Below are positions 45,555-56,783 of a stretch of 64,000 nucleotides of DNA, piece by piece. This stretch comes from Magnaporthiopsis rhizophila (taxonomy: Eukaryota; Ascomycota; Sordariomycetes; Magnaporthales; Magnaporthaceae): positions 124,001 through 188,000 of the forward strand of contig PYSS01000068.1 of NCBI GenBank assembly GCA_003049465.1. The letters run 5' to 3'. The translations under genes were made by a program, and so were the position numbers. The notes under the pieces are model-generated. The model was not told the DNA's origin, searched no databases, and saw only the letters and a list, made by a program, of their open reading frames with translations. Each line of letters opens with the position of its first letter. Within the stretch, counting starts at the first letter, position 1.

Positions 45555-45830
45555 GTGGACACGACCGAATCGAAGTCGATCCGAGCTCCGAGCCACGAAG
45601 GGCGAAACAACGAGGCCAATCCCCATTTCCTAGTACCAGGCTTCGTCCATCACACTGCCGCCGTTGAGGCACGGCGGTTGTCCGGATCAGCAGGCGGCCA
45701 TCTTGCGAAGGAGATCAACCCTCTTTCTGCCGCAGCAGCTGGCCGGAGCAGCGTTGGCAACAGTGTTGGCAGCAGTGTAGAGGAGATTCTGTACGACATT
45801 TCCAAGGGAGGCTGCTGCATGCACAAGTAG
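45555..45830 (+). CDS. Possible small protein, 91 residues
   Basis: A frame of 91 residues, starting 44 bp after the MFS stop codon, with the end ILYDISKGGCCMHK. The second half (GNSVGSSVEEILYDISKGG) looks protein-like and ends in adjacent Cys residues that could be lipid-modified. No family is recognised and it may be only 3' untranslated sequence of the transporter gene. Confidence 0.25.
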   Translation: MDTTESKSIRAPSHEGRNNEANPHFLVPGFVHHTAAVEARRLSGSAGGHLAKEINPLSAAAAGRSSVGNSVGSSVEEILYDISKGGCCMHK

Positions 45831-46379
45831 AGAGCGAGTGGACGAGATTGGGTGCCTTGTTGATTCTTCGTGGATTTACTAAACTCCGACAGCCCCGCTA
45901 GACAACAGAGGAAAACTGATCTGGGCCAGGATTTCACTCCTCCAAATCGAAATAGGAGAACTGAAGTAAAAAAACATAAATAAATAGGAAAAGGTAAATA
46001 AACACTATCGAATATTTTTCCGCTCGTGAGTCGGCGTCCTAGGCAGCCCGAGCAAGTTACCAATCACGCTGGCACTGCCACCAAACAAAGCGCGAACAAA
46101 TGCGAGCATCCCATGTGGATTACAAAACATAGACCGAAAAGGACGGGTGGATTTGAAATTCGGATCACGGCACGGGCAGTTGATGACAGAAGAAGCGAGA
46201 AGCCAGGTCAAAGAAGCCCCGTAAGTTGGGATACAAAATAACGACACGGGACGCGCAAAAGTCGAGATGGAAATGCTTTCGAGTCGGAAGCAAAGAAAAG
46301 TAAAAGAGTGGCATCTCGAGTCCGCCCCGCACAGCAATCACTTCACCTGCCACTTCACTCGTCGCCGCAAACCGCCGCC

Positions 46380-47571
46380 ATGTCGTCGAGGCTCTTCACC
46401 CCCCTGAAACTGGGCAAGTCCCAGCTCGCCCACCGTCTGGCCCTGGCGCCTATGACGCGATACCGCGTCGACGACGACTATGTCCCGATCCCCATCGTCA
46501 AAGGTATGTTCAGACCCTCGCCAAGTTCGTCAGCCCAGCCAAACTCGCAAGTTTCTGACAAAAATGAAATGTCCCGCAGATTACTACGAGCAGCGCGCCA
46601 CCGTGCCAGAGACGCTCCTCATCACCGAGGGCATCATCGTCTCGACGCGGCACATGGGCCACAAAAACCTCCCCGGCCTCTGGTCCGAGGAGCAGGTGGC
46701 GGCGTGGCGGCGTGTCACCGACGCCGTCCACGGCAAGGGCGGCGTCGTGTACGCGCAGCTGTGGGCGCACGGCCGCACCGGCGAGCCATCCGTCTGTGAA
46801 TCCCTGGGCTCCAAGCTCATGGGCCCAAGCCCCATTCCTATGGCGGAGGGGGACCCGACGCCTGTCGAGATGACCGAGGACGACATCCGGCAGCTCGTTG
46901 CCGACTACGCGCAGGCGGCGCGCAACGCCGTCCGGGCCGGGTTCGACGGCGTCGAGATCCACGGCGCCAACGGCTACCTGATCGACCAGTTCTTGCAGGA
47001 CGTTTCGAACCAGCGCGCCGACGGGTGGGGCGGCAGCATCGAGAAGCGCGCGAGGTTGCCGTTGGAGGTTGTGAAGGCCGTGGCGGGAGCGGTGGGGGCC
47101 GACCGCACCGCGATCCGCCTCAGCCCTTATAGCCAGTTCCAGGGCATGATGATGGCGGACCCGGACCCGCAGTTCCGGTACTTCGTCGAGCAGCTGAAGC
47201 TGCTGGGGCTGGCGTACCTGCACATCATCGAGCCGCGCCAGGACATGGTCGAGCTTGGGCTTCCGAACACTCCGGACCGGAGCATCGACTGGATGGTGAA
47301 GCTGTGGGACAACGCGGGCCCCGTCATCGTTGCCGGGGGCTACACACCCGAGTCGGCTAAGCACGCGGTCGAGGAGCGGTTCAAGGATTTGGACGTGATG
47401 GTTGCTTTCGGTCGAATGTTTCTTTCGAACCCCGACCTGATCTTTAGGATTAAGAGCGGCATCGAGCTGAAAAAGTACGACCGCAACACCTTCTTCGTCC
47501 CCAAGAGCCCGATAGGGTACGCCGATTACGGTTTCAGCTCCGAGTACCAGGCTTTGCTGGGCAAGAACTAG
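46380..47571 (+). CDS. Old Yellow Enzyme-type NADH:flavin oxidoreductase
   Basis: Two exons (46380-46503 and 46580-47571, intron 76 nt) give 371 residues. The FMN-dependent TIM barrel of the OYE family is complete: FTPLKLGKSQLAHRLALAPM at the start, then AQLWAHGRTG, the active-site HGANGYLIDQFLQD with the His, Asn and Tyr that bind and protonate the substrate, the GGSIEKRAR motif, and VAFGRMFLSNPDL for the FMN phosphate. The usual DEYGG reads DGWGG here. These enzymes reduce activated C=C bonds using NAD(P)H in the cytosol; some take part in alkaloid or oxylipin pathways, but no biosynthetic cluster is visible around it. Confidence 0.9.
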
Positions 47572-47833
47572 GTGGCTAGCTTGTTTAGTGGTTTGATGCC
47601 TTTGTTTATTTCTTTGCTGGCTGTATTGGATACGTAGAACAAAAGGGGGATGAAGGGCGAACCTAGAGGAGACCTTCTGTCGATTGTTAACTGGATGGAG
47701 CGAATTGATAGACGCTTTTGAAGCGCTGCTATGCACGAATGAAGGGAGATAGAAAGGCGACGGGAGAGTAGAGAGCAAAGAGACAGGTTACGGACAGGAA
47801 AGGAAACAAGGGTAGACAGAAAATTCATCAACA

Positions 47834-48787
47834 TCAATGCCGCCTGCGCTGCCTCTCCCTCCTCTCCTTCTCCCAGATGCCCAACGCCGACATGACAGCA
47901 GCGACAGCCCATCGCTCACCCAACAGGCCCGTATCGCCCGTGCCGACAAACCGAAAGCGTGCCGACTCGGTGAAGCTCAAGGGGCCCGAGCCCGCCCAGA
48001 CGGCAACGACCTCGCACCCGTCGCTCGTCACGAACTCGCCCGGCGGCGGGCCTTTCGCGGTCCGCACCAGCTTCCAGCCGGTCCAGGAGCCGCCGAGCGA
48101 GTCGACGGCCGCGCCGTACGAGTGGCGCCACTCAAACGACTCCTTGCGCATCACCTGCGTCGTGGCGCCGACCTCGACGTCGAAGCGGTAGCAGCGGCTG
48201 GTGAAGCCGAAATCGCATTCGACCTCGACGTCGGACGCTGCTGCTGCTGCTGGTATCCCCGGCATGGGCGGCAGGGTCAGGGTAAAGTCGCCACCGAAGC
48301 TAGCGAACTCGACGGCGGCGAGCACAGCGGACCGGTCCGGGTCGGGCCCGTTGTGCAGCACGATAGGGGGCGAGCTGCTGAAGCCAGAGTGCAGACGCAC
48401 GGCGTATATGTTGGGGTGCTCGTCGTTGCCGAGCATGAAGGTGCGCGAGAAGCCGTAGTTGGTCGCGTGCAGGTTGAACTTGTCGGGGAACTGGCGCTGG
48501 ATCTGGGTTTGGGACTGCTGTGGCGGCGGTTGCTGCTGCTGCCATGGTTGTGCTTGAGGCTGCTGCTGTTGCTGTTGCTGATATTGTTGTCGCTCTGGCC
48601 CCGGCTCGTAATCAGGCGGCGGTGTAGGCGGACGCTGAACCTGTCCGCCTTTCTCCTTCATTTCGTCTTTGGTGTCTTGGCCATGACGTGGATCTACCGA
48701 GCCGGGGTTGGATTTCACGTCGGCCGGCCTTCCGTTCTCATCGCCCTTCCTCAATCCAATCTTTTCCGCAAGGCGATGGAAGCCCAT
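47834..48787 (-). CDS. Q/P-rich hypothetical protein, possible LURP/tubby-like fold
   Basis: Single exon of 317 residues. The first 100 residues are hydrophilic and low-complexity, with PPTPPPDYEPGPERQQ and a glutamine tract. The remaining 200 are a folded beta-rich region starting FNLHATNYGFSRTFMLGNDE and passing through VLHNGPDPD, FEWRHSYG and GWKLVR. This pattern, with HNGPD and FEWR blocks, recurs in uncharacterised fungal proteins and resembles LURP-one/tubby-like C-terminal domains, but I am not certain of the fold. It ends in an Arg-rich tail. It converges with the OYE gene 263 bp away. Confidence 0.7.
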   Translation of the reverse strand: MGFHRLAEKIGLRKGDENGRPADVKSNPGSVDPRHGQDTKDEMKEKGGQVQRPPTPPPDYEPGPERQQYQQQQQQQPQAQPWQQQQPPPQQSQTQIQRQFPDKFNLHATNYGFSRTFMLGNDEHPNIYAVRLHSGFSSSPPIVLHNGPDPDRSAVLAAVEFASFGGDFTLTLPPMPGIPAAAAASDVEVECDFGFTSRCYRFDVEVGATTQVMRKESFEWRHSYGAAVDSLGGSWTGWKLVRTAKGPPPGEFVTSDGCEVVAVWAGSGPLSFTESARFRFVGTGDTGLLGERWAVAAVMSALGIWEKERRERQRRRH

Positions 48788-49828
48788 GATTTGTTGTTTA
48801 AAGGCTTATTAAAGTAGGAGTAAATTCTCAACCAGGGCGCCGCTGTAAATTGATACGAGGTACCAGGGAGGACTCTGGCACATCTGGAGCTGGAGACATA
48901 TTTAAAGGCATGACGGAGGTCGGCAATGAGGTCATCAGCAATCCTTTGGGGCTTCGCAGCTCCAATACCGGTAAAAATGCTCTGTTCCACATGCAGGGCA
49001 TGGCATCATCGGCAAGGCGCAGCGTGCTGTGCCATGCTGACCACCCGTGCGTCTGAGAGCTGACACTGTTTTGGCAGTAGGAGACAGGATGCGACCCTTA
49101 CCAGCGGATGGTGAGAAGCGACGCCCTTTGGTGCTTGGAGTGTGGCGTCGTGGCGCCGTCACATGACCACCCATCTCCTCACCAGCCCGCAACTACCGCT
49201 GAGTGGTGCAAAATCGACAGCCGAGACAGTTTCACCCCCATGATTCTTCGTCGTTGAAATCACTCACCTAGTCGCGGTACCAAGAGCCGCCTTCCCCACG
49301 GGGATGGTCATGGCAAACCCGGCATCGGCCAATCGCCGTCCTCGCCCACCCTACCAACTCCGAGCCGGATCTCCAAATCCTCCGATTTATCCAGCTCATT
49401 TATCCAGACCATACGCTGACCGAATCAATCTCGCACTAGCGGAGCCCCAATATGGGACCAATGATCCGCAATATGGGAGCCTTCAGACCCCGTCGGCTGG
49501 GCCTGCGCGAGCTCTCGAGCCACGAGGAGTGGATATAGCCATCGCGGGAACAAGATGGAAGATGGAAAAAATATGATGCCCAAGATGGAGACGCGCGCGG
49601 TGTGGTGGGGAGCGGCGGCCACTTCCTCCGGCAGGGATCATCCTCCCAGTCCGGCTATATGACGACGACATGGGAGAAGACCTTGGCAGGAGACTTTCGA
49701 AGAATATAAAAAGGGACAGGTTCGAGCTGAGTGTCGAGCGGTCGGTTGATCTTGGTCTGCAGAGCTCCTGTACACAGCTCCCGACACCTGCTTCATAGTC
49801 CGAGGACCAGCTCCGTATACTCGCCACG
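48788..49828. other. Divergent intergenic region upstream of GH10 gene 2
   Basis: About 1 kb between start codons. Apart from the TATA box listed separately, nothing is recognised. Confidence 0.5.
49705..49713 (+). promoter_or_regulatory. TATA box of GH10 gene 2
   Basis: TATAAAAAG lies 116 bp upstream of the start codon at 49829, a normal distance in filamentous fungi, where strongly induced secreted-enzyme genes often carry TATA boxes. Confidence 0.55.
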
Positions 49829-51116
49829 ATGCATCTCCTTTCCGCCATCACCCTCGCCGGGCTGGCCTCTGCCGTGCCTATGGTCGTCAATGATGCCAAC
49901 GCTTTCCTGTACAGTGCCCCCCTATTATCCGTTCCCTCCCGGCACAGCGGACGGCGTCCTGACCGAGTCCCGGATACCTATACAGCAAGCTGCGGCAGAC
50001 GCAGACCCTGAACGCGGCCATGGTAGCCGCAGGCCGCGAGTACGTCGGCACCTCCCTGACGATCCGCAACGACAACCAGGAGAACACCATTATCCGCAAC
50101 GAGTTCGGGTCCATAACGCCCGAGAACTCGATGAAGTGGGACGCCACGGAGCCTCAGCAGGGGCGGTTCTCGTTCGGGGGCGCCGACCAGGTGGCCAACT
50201 ACGCGCGGCAGAACCGCAAGCACCTGCGCTGCCACACTCTGGTCTGGTACAGCCAGCTGCCGCAGTGGGTCAACAGCATCAACAACAACGCGACGCTGAT
50301 GCAGGTCATGACCAACCACATCAACACCGTCATGGGCCGGTACAAGGGCCAATGCAACCACTGGGATGTCGTGAACGAAGGTGAGTTCAGTTCGGATGGA
50401 ACTACACTGCTCACCCCCTGTGTTTTCACCTCCTAACTCTGCACCGTCCGTCCCACAGCCCTCAACGAGGACGGCACGCTCCGCGACAACGTCTTCCTCC
50501 GCGTCATCGGCAAGCAGTACATCCCGATCGCGTTTCGGATCGCGGCCGCGGCGGACCCGTCGGCCAAGCTCTACTACAACGACTATAATCTCGAATACGG
50601 CGAGGCCAAGGCGCTGGGCGCGCAGCAGATCCTCAAGGACGTGCAGGCCTGGGGCGTCAAGATCGACGGCATCGGCCTGCAGGGCCACCTCGTGTCGGCG
50701 CCCACGCGCACGCAGTCGACGGTGACGCCGTCGCAGGAGGTGCTCGAGAAGACGCTGCGCCTGTACACGGACCTGGGCGTCGACGTGGCCTACACCGAGC
50801 TCGACATCCGCATGCCGATGCCGTCCAACGCCCAGAAGCTGCAGGCCCAGGCCGACGCCTACCAGCGCGTCGTGGCCAGCTGCATTGCCGTCGAGCGCTG
50901 TGTCGGTATTACCATCTGGGTGAGTTTTCTCGTTGCCGGTTGGGGATTTCTATTTTGCTGACTTGTTTTTTAACCTCCCCGCAGGGCGTGTCGGATCGCT
51001 ACTCGTGGGTCCCTTCGACCTTCAACGGCGAAGGTGCCGCGCTGCTCTGGACGGACAACTACCAGAAGAAGCCTGCGTACAACGGCTTCATCAAGGGGCT
51101 CTCCGCCTCGAGCTAG
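49829..51116 (+). CDS. Secreted GH10 endo-beta-1,4-xylanase, no CBM
   Basis: Four exons (49829-49908, 49986-50380, 50459-50919, 50985-51116; introns 77, 78 and 65 nt) give 355 residues. A 16-residue signal peptide ([16 protein letters not shown]) leads into a GH10 barrel: [28 protein letters not shown], the acid/base Glu in WDVVNE (E158) and the nucleophile Glu in [10 protein letters not shown] (E272). It ends LSASS soon after the barrel, with no linker or CBM. It would cut soluble xylan outside the cell. Compared with the GH10-CBM1 gene at 11413-12815 no intron position is shared, so the two are old paralogues rather than a recent duplication. Intron 1 uses a less common GTACAG donor. Confidence 0.92.
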
Positions 51117-53802
51117 GTTCTGGGGATCGAGACTAGTACCTGAAGTAGTCCTATTCATTTCCTCGACAAATGCCATTGTAAATAATAAAGAAAATGGACC
51201 AGCTCGGAGGTATTCCATCAAGCCGGAAGACAGTGGGTAAGTGTTGGTGTCTCGGCATGGTTGGGCCTATAACGCGGAGAACGGTAGCACTTTGTGTGTT
51301 TGATAGGGACAGATAATTCGCGTGTTTATTTGGACATACCAAACGGAAGCCAACCATTTTCCGCGCGTGATAGATGGTACGGCCAGAGGATGAAGTCCAC
51401 CATATAAATGCCAGGTTGCCTTTCGCCGTACCAGTATCCGTGCCGGTAGTATGTCGGCGGCGCCAGGCATAACCTACGGCAATATCAAATCTATGGTCCG
51501 GCGCCAGCGGGTGACGCCTGTGTCCGCTGTATTGCCAGATATAAAACATATGAGCGGCCCCAGGCCGAGTACGCTCGCTCTGCGCGGCTCCGTTGCCGCC
51601 ACAAGAATCTCGCGAGGGATTGCCATCGAGGCATTCGACCGGCACACGTGTTAGTCATCGCTGCCCGAATATTTGCGCACATACGCCACCGATTCGCAAA
51701 GCCTGGCGGTGCGCAGGCCTCGGCCCGGCGGGGAGCAGCACTGGATCTTGGCCCATCCACGTAAACCAGAAAGGCTTTTACTATCTCCCAATTTGGTTGT
51801 TACAAAACGAAATAAGAAAGGAAAAGGTAAATAAAAATACAAATAAAAGTTGCAAATATTATCGGATTTTTTTTTTATTATTAAGCTGTGCGATCCGCCT
51901 TTTTAAAAGGATGTTGTTTATTGCTGCTAGTACACCTAATGAGAAAGGCCAGGAAGCGTTCCCCGTTGTACGACCAGGAGCGCAGGGTGAAAGTGGAGGT
52001 TTGGGAGGATCGCGTCGAGACCAAGCTTGGTCTGTGGAACGAGATCGTCTGTCCTGGGTTGTTCAGGTGGCGGCAGGACGGGCGGCCAGCCCCGCAGGGT
52101 GAGTGATGATAGGCTCGGCGCCGCAGGAAGCCTTGGCTGTCAGAATCTTGTCCATAAGCTGGGGCGTGGAGAGGAAAGAGACAGTTCGGGATGGGAAGTC
52201 GGCAAGAATGGCGTTTTGAGGAGAGAGGAGGGAGTGTGTCTAGGAGAAAAAAAAGAACGGGCTGAGAGTTTGCTTCCTACACTCGCCATCGCACCAATAT
52301 CGCAGCCATGGCGGTCCTCATGGGCCCCTCTCACCGCCATCCCCATATCAGCCGCCTCGTTTCGACATGCCTCTTTTTCCATAGCATCGCAGTTTACAGG
52401 CTCCCTCGGTCCGTCCCCAGCCCGAGAACGCGGCTTTTTGAGCTACACAGTCTGCATCGGCTTCGAGGCTCTGCCGTACGAGAACTGCGCAGCTCTGCGT
52501 CACGGACCGCAGCCCACCGCCAGGGAGAGATAAATTTTTACTGGCAGAAGGGCCCAATGGCGCGTCGAGGGAATCCCAGGTCCCAGATCCCACGTAAGGC
52601 AACCTACTGAATCATATTGTCTTCATGCCAGAATGACGCACTCCCATCACACGGGCCATACGATTACTGCATCCTCACGCGGGCTCTATTTGAGCAACAC
52701 CTTGCCACATACCCGCAACCTCGCTTCTGGCATAACCCAAAAAACGGCAGCGAACTAGGTAGCGAGGTCAAACCTGCCGCTTGCACCCGGGTCGTTTCGA
52801 AGCACTAGCCAGGACACCAGGCACGCGCGCAGGAAAAAGGTCCGCCTTCAACGGCACAGAGTCCGAGTGCTCCCAGAGTGAGTCCGACCCGGAAGACGAA
52901 GATGAGTTTACCCAGAACAACAGCCAAGATGGTCAAACCCGAGGAGATGGGTCTGACGACGGACCCGAGGGATGACCGGGTGTGGCCGGTATAGATGCTG
53001 CTGCTTATCGCCGGTGAAGGCGCCGAGCAGGATGCCGCTAACGTCGGCCGGTTACGGCAGCCGACGCACCCGTTCCAACGTCCAATTGGCACCGGTCAAT
53101 TGGCTCATGTCGTGCTGGAACACCTCGGCGAACTCGTATGCCGTCGGCGGGATTAACGTCAACCCGTCCAAGTGTATGCCGGCAGGTGCCTTGGTCGGAT
53201 AGACAGATATAACCCACCCAACCACTTCATGACCGGCACGGGTCCCTCGGGCTGTCAAATTTGTCGCCGCACCAACGGCGTTCGGCGCAGGACGTCGAGA
53301 ACTGGTGGGCTGCATTACGAACCCCTCACTTCGACTTTCCCAGCTTCAACTGTGAAAGGCTGTGACGGGGCCTGAGGAAAGTAGCAGCTCGAGAAAAGAA
53401 ACTCTCAAGACGAACACGAACCAAAGTCCATCAAAGAGAGCACCAGGTTGACTATTGTGTATATACTGCCTAAAAACACGCTCACAGAGGCCTTTGCAAA
53501 ATCAAGGGCGCTTGCAGGCTGTCATGGCAGCGACAAGGAGAAGAAAAATAAGACAAGAGGAAAACAAAACGAGGACAACATATGTGGTATACGTAAAGAG
53601 ATGGAAAGAGAAAAGAAAAAGAAAGCGGAAAGGAGAAAGCAGATTCGAAAAAGACATTGTTTCCTGAAGGAGAAACGCCACAAACAGGCACTAACGCAAC
53701 CCCGGAACGTTCCCAGCCTAGAAGCAGAGCGTTGCCAACCCAATCCGGAAAAAAAAAAAAAAAAAAAACATGTGAACATATACGTTGCTAAGGAATTCGC
53801 CT
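51117..53802. other. Gene-free stretch holding a GH20 gene fragment
   Basis: About 2.7 kb with no intact gene. Several frames of 60-170 residues on both strands lack any family feature. The one clear item is the duplicated GH20 fragment at 52986-53170. An A19 run lies near 53751. Confidence 0.55.
52986..53170 (-). pseudogene. Fragment of a GH20 hexosaminidase gene
   Basis: This block matches 61808-61985 of the intact GH20 gene in the same orientation, with roughly four of five bases alike. On the minus strand it reads DGLTLIPPTAYEFAEVFQHD and then LTGANWTLERVRRLP, the GH20b N-terminal domain, matching residues about 61-115 of the intact protein. The matching end toward TFTGD is shifted out of frame and there is no catalytic domain. 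Intact: the GH20b part only. It is a broken copy left by a segmental duplication, now 8.7 kb from its parent. Confidence 0.85.
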
Positions 53803-56413
53803 TCACGCATCATTCTCGTCATCAAGATCACTAAGCTCATCGTCGCTCGGTCCGTCGTCTTCGCCTTCACCCTTGCTGTCGTCGTCCTCGTCGTCATCAC
53901 GAGGAGCAGCACCGGCGGCGACGATGGTGGAGCCGTCGTTTTCATCGCCGCCGCCACCGCTGCCACCGCTGCCACCGCTGCCACCACTGCCGCCGCCGTC
54001 CTTGGACTCCCACGGTCTGAAGTGGTTCTCGAGCCAGCGGTGCATGGTCTCGGGCGACTTGGTGCCGAGCTGGGCGCTCTCCGAGGCCGCCAGGGCGGCC
54101 GGGTCGACCTCCTTGACAGAGGCCTGCCAGGGCAGAAAATGCTCGCGGGACCAGACCTCGAGCGGCGAGTCTTTGTGGGCGGGCATGCCAAGACGGGCGT
54201 TCTCAGCAGCAATGGCGGCGGCGGCGGTCTGCATGCCGTCTCCGGTGCGCATTCGCACTAGCTCCTCGCGCAGGTCTTTGCCCGACATGGACTTGACGTC
54301 GTCGGTGTGAGGGAACACCTCACCCGCACGCTCCTCGCGCAGCTTGCCGATGGCTTCGGGAACGCGCCAGTCCTTGTTCGAGGCGGCAAGGGTTTCCGAG
54401 AGGCGGATGAGGGCCTCGCGGGCGGACCGGTAAGGGCCCCGTTCCTTGACGACCCTCACGGCCGCGTGACTGCGCGGCATGCGACGGATGTAGCTAGGGC
54501 GCAGGCGGATTGCACTATTCTCGACGCCGTGCTTGCGAAGCAGATGGTCGTTCAGACGGAGGCCCATGCGCATGCTTGTGGTCACGGCAGTCCACTCGCA
54601 GGGCGGCATGGTGCACTTGACAGTGCCCGTGTAGCCGTAGCCATAGCCGCTGGCGGTGACGTCACCGTAACCGCCAACGTTGCGGTACGCACCCGGGTCA
54701 CCGCCGCGATCGGAGCGACGGCGGCGACGCTTGGCACTGATGGTCTCTCCCTCGGGAGGAGGAAGGTTTCCGTTCTTTGAGCTGGGAGGCGAACGGGAGA
54801 CGTTATTGCCGTTGGCGACGGCCCAGCTGTGAACACCGACGGTGGGCAGGGGCCGACGGCGCTTTGCCGGTGGGGATCCAGGCGGATCAGTCTGCTCCTG
54901 GTCCTGCTCCGCTGCCTGGGAGGAAGGGCCCTGTGGCAGAGGCTGACGATGAAGCCGTGGGAGGGGCAGGAGGGCTGGCTGCTGTTGCAGTTGTTGCTGA
55001 TGCTGCTGCCCAGGCAGTGGTGGCTGCTGCTGCTGCTGCGGCTGCTGCTGCTGCCCAGGCAGTGGTGGCTGCTGCTGCTGCTGCAGGTGCTGCGGGCGAG
55101 GCTGGATGGCCGGTTGGGGCTGGATGGCCGGCAGCTTATTGGGATGCGTCTGCCCCGGCGGTGGTGGCGAGTGTCCAAGGTGGGAAGGCGGCGGCGGCGG
55201 CTGGATGACGCGCACGGCTGGAGGAACCAGGACCGACGACGACAAGGCCGGGCTGGGGCTGGGGCTGGCCTTGATCAGCGGTTGGGCGGCCAGGGCGGCA
55301 GCAGCAGTTGCCTGGACGTCATGATGATAGGACAGATGAGCGACAGCCTGCTGGGGACTGGTACGTGGGGCGGCGGCAGCAGCAGTAGTAGCAGCGACGG
55401 CGGCAGCAGCAAGGGCGGCGGGTGGCTGCGTGCTTGCAGTGGCCGGCGGGTTGGAGACGCCGAGGGCCGGATCAACAGCCAGGAAGCGGGTCTGGATGGC
55501 ACACGTGACCTTCTCAATGTAGGCCAGGTCGCTGGGGCCAGGGAGGGAGTCCCGCAAGTCAGCATATCGGCATCTGGCCGTGGTAGGTGGTACGTGGTAG
55601 GTGCTGCTAGGTGGTAGGGTAGGGGCTTTGGCCAGGGAAGTGAGGGGTTTGTTGGTTGGCCGTGTGTGCGCTGGGGCTTGGGCGACCCAGCCACCTGGAC
55701 CCGCCCTGTGGTCGTCGCGATGCGCAAATGCAGGGCAGGACAGGGCAGGCAACGAGGATTGACGGAAGTGCGACGCGATTGAGTGCGGCTGCAATTGCAG
55801 AATAGAATTCAAATAAAAAGTCTAATACTCACATGGACGAGCCAAACTTGTGACGGCGCTCGGCTGCGACGTCGCGGATGATGGCGCGCAGCGCAATGGC
55901 AAAGATGGAAATGCTCCAGTGGTAGCCAGCGTCCCAGGCCCTGGCGGCCGCGTCGAGGATGTCCTCATGGAGCGACAGCATCTCCGAGCTGGGCGGATGG
56001 TCCGAGTTGATCGAGACCAGTGCCGCGATGGCCATCTGGACCATTGGGCTCGAGCGGGCAGCCCTGGCCGACGACACAGCGCTGCCGCCGCCGCCATTGC
56101 TGACGACCGTCATGTTGCTGGTGCCGCGGGCGCGCTGGACCTGGGCTGCTGCCTGCTGCTGGTCGGGCTGTTGGTTGGTCACGAGATGGTGCTGATGGAG
56201 TGGAGGGTGCTGCTGCTGCTGCTGACTGCTGTGATGAGGCGGAGGATGTTGGAGAAGCTGTGGCTGTTGTGATTCCTGCTGCTGCTGATGTTGGTGCTGG
56301 TGCTGTTGCGGGTGCTGCTGTTGTTGCTGTTGCTGCTGTTGCTGCTGTGCGCCAGACCAGGCATTGCGGTGCGCATTCGGGTCTGTCGCCTCGCGTCTGA
56401 TTGTGCCAAACAT
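53803..56413 (-). CDS. Large glutamine/proline-rich protein, probably nuclear
   Basis: Two exons (56413-55833 and 55573-53803) join to 783 residues through a 259-nt intron with a perfect GTGAGT donor; the acceptor is a best guess that keeps frame, and other AGs upstream are possible. Exon 1 has long Gln/His tracts and then a compact helical segment (MVQMAIAALVSINSDHPPSS and on). Exon 2 has poly-Ala, poly-Gln and poly-Pro tracts, two basic clusters (PAKRRRP, SAKRRRRRSDRGG) fit for nuclear import, a conserved-looking part with CTMPPCEWTAV and LNDHLLRKHG that resembles a degenerate zinc finger, a helical C-terminal region, and an acidic tail (DDDEDDDSKGEGEDDG). No family is recognised. A chromatin or transcription role is a guess from composition. 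Confidence 0.72.
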
Positions 56414-56723
56414 TCGGACGAAAGGTGGAGTCGGGGACGGGCGTTATGTATTGTCCAGCTCAGAAAGGGGCCTGATCATTGCGACTAGGCAGAACTAGAG
56501 CAGAAACGCTACCAACGCCGGTCCCTGTCGCGGTTGGAGGTTATTTGTTCTTGTGGGAAGCGACTGTGTGTTGGTTGTGTTTGATGGACCAAACGACCGG
56601 GACGAGGAAAGGGAGATTTTTTTTTTGTCAGGGCTGGCGTGTTGACTGTGTCTGCCTGGGCTGGGTTGGCTTGTCATTCCCACCCGGCACGCGCCCTGTG
56701 CTTTTTTTTTTTTTTTTTTTTTT

Positions 56724-56783
<60 letters not shown>

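Noticed and set aside
46510..47778. 422-residue minus-strand frame
   Set aside because: Antisense shadow of the Old Yellow Enzyme gene.
47837..48817. 326-residue plus-strand frame
   Set aside because: Antisense to the Q-rich hypothetical gene. The minus-strand protein has a continuous folded-looking half, while this one is low in any pattern and rich in Arg/Leu runs.
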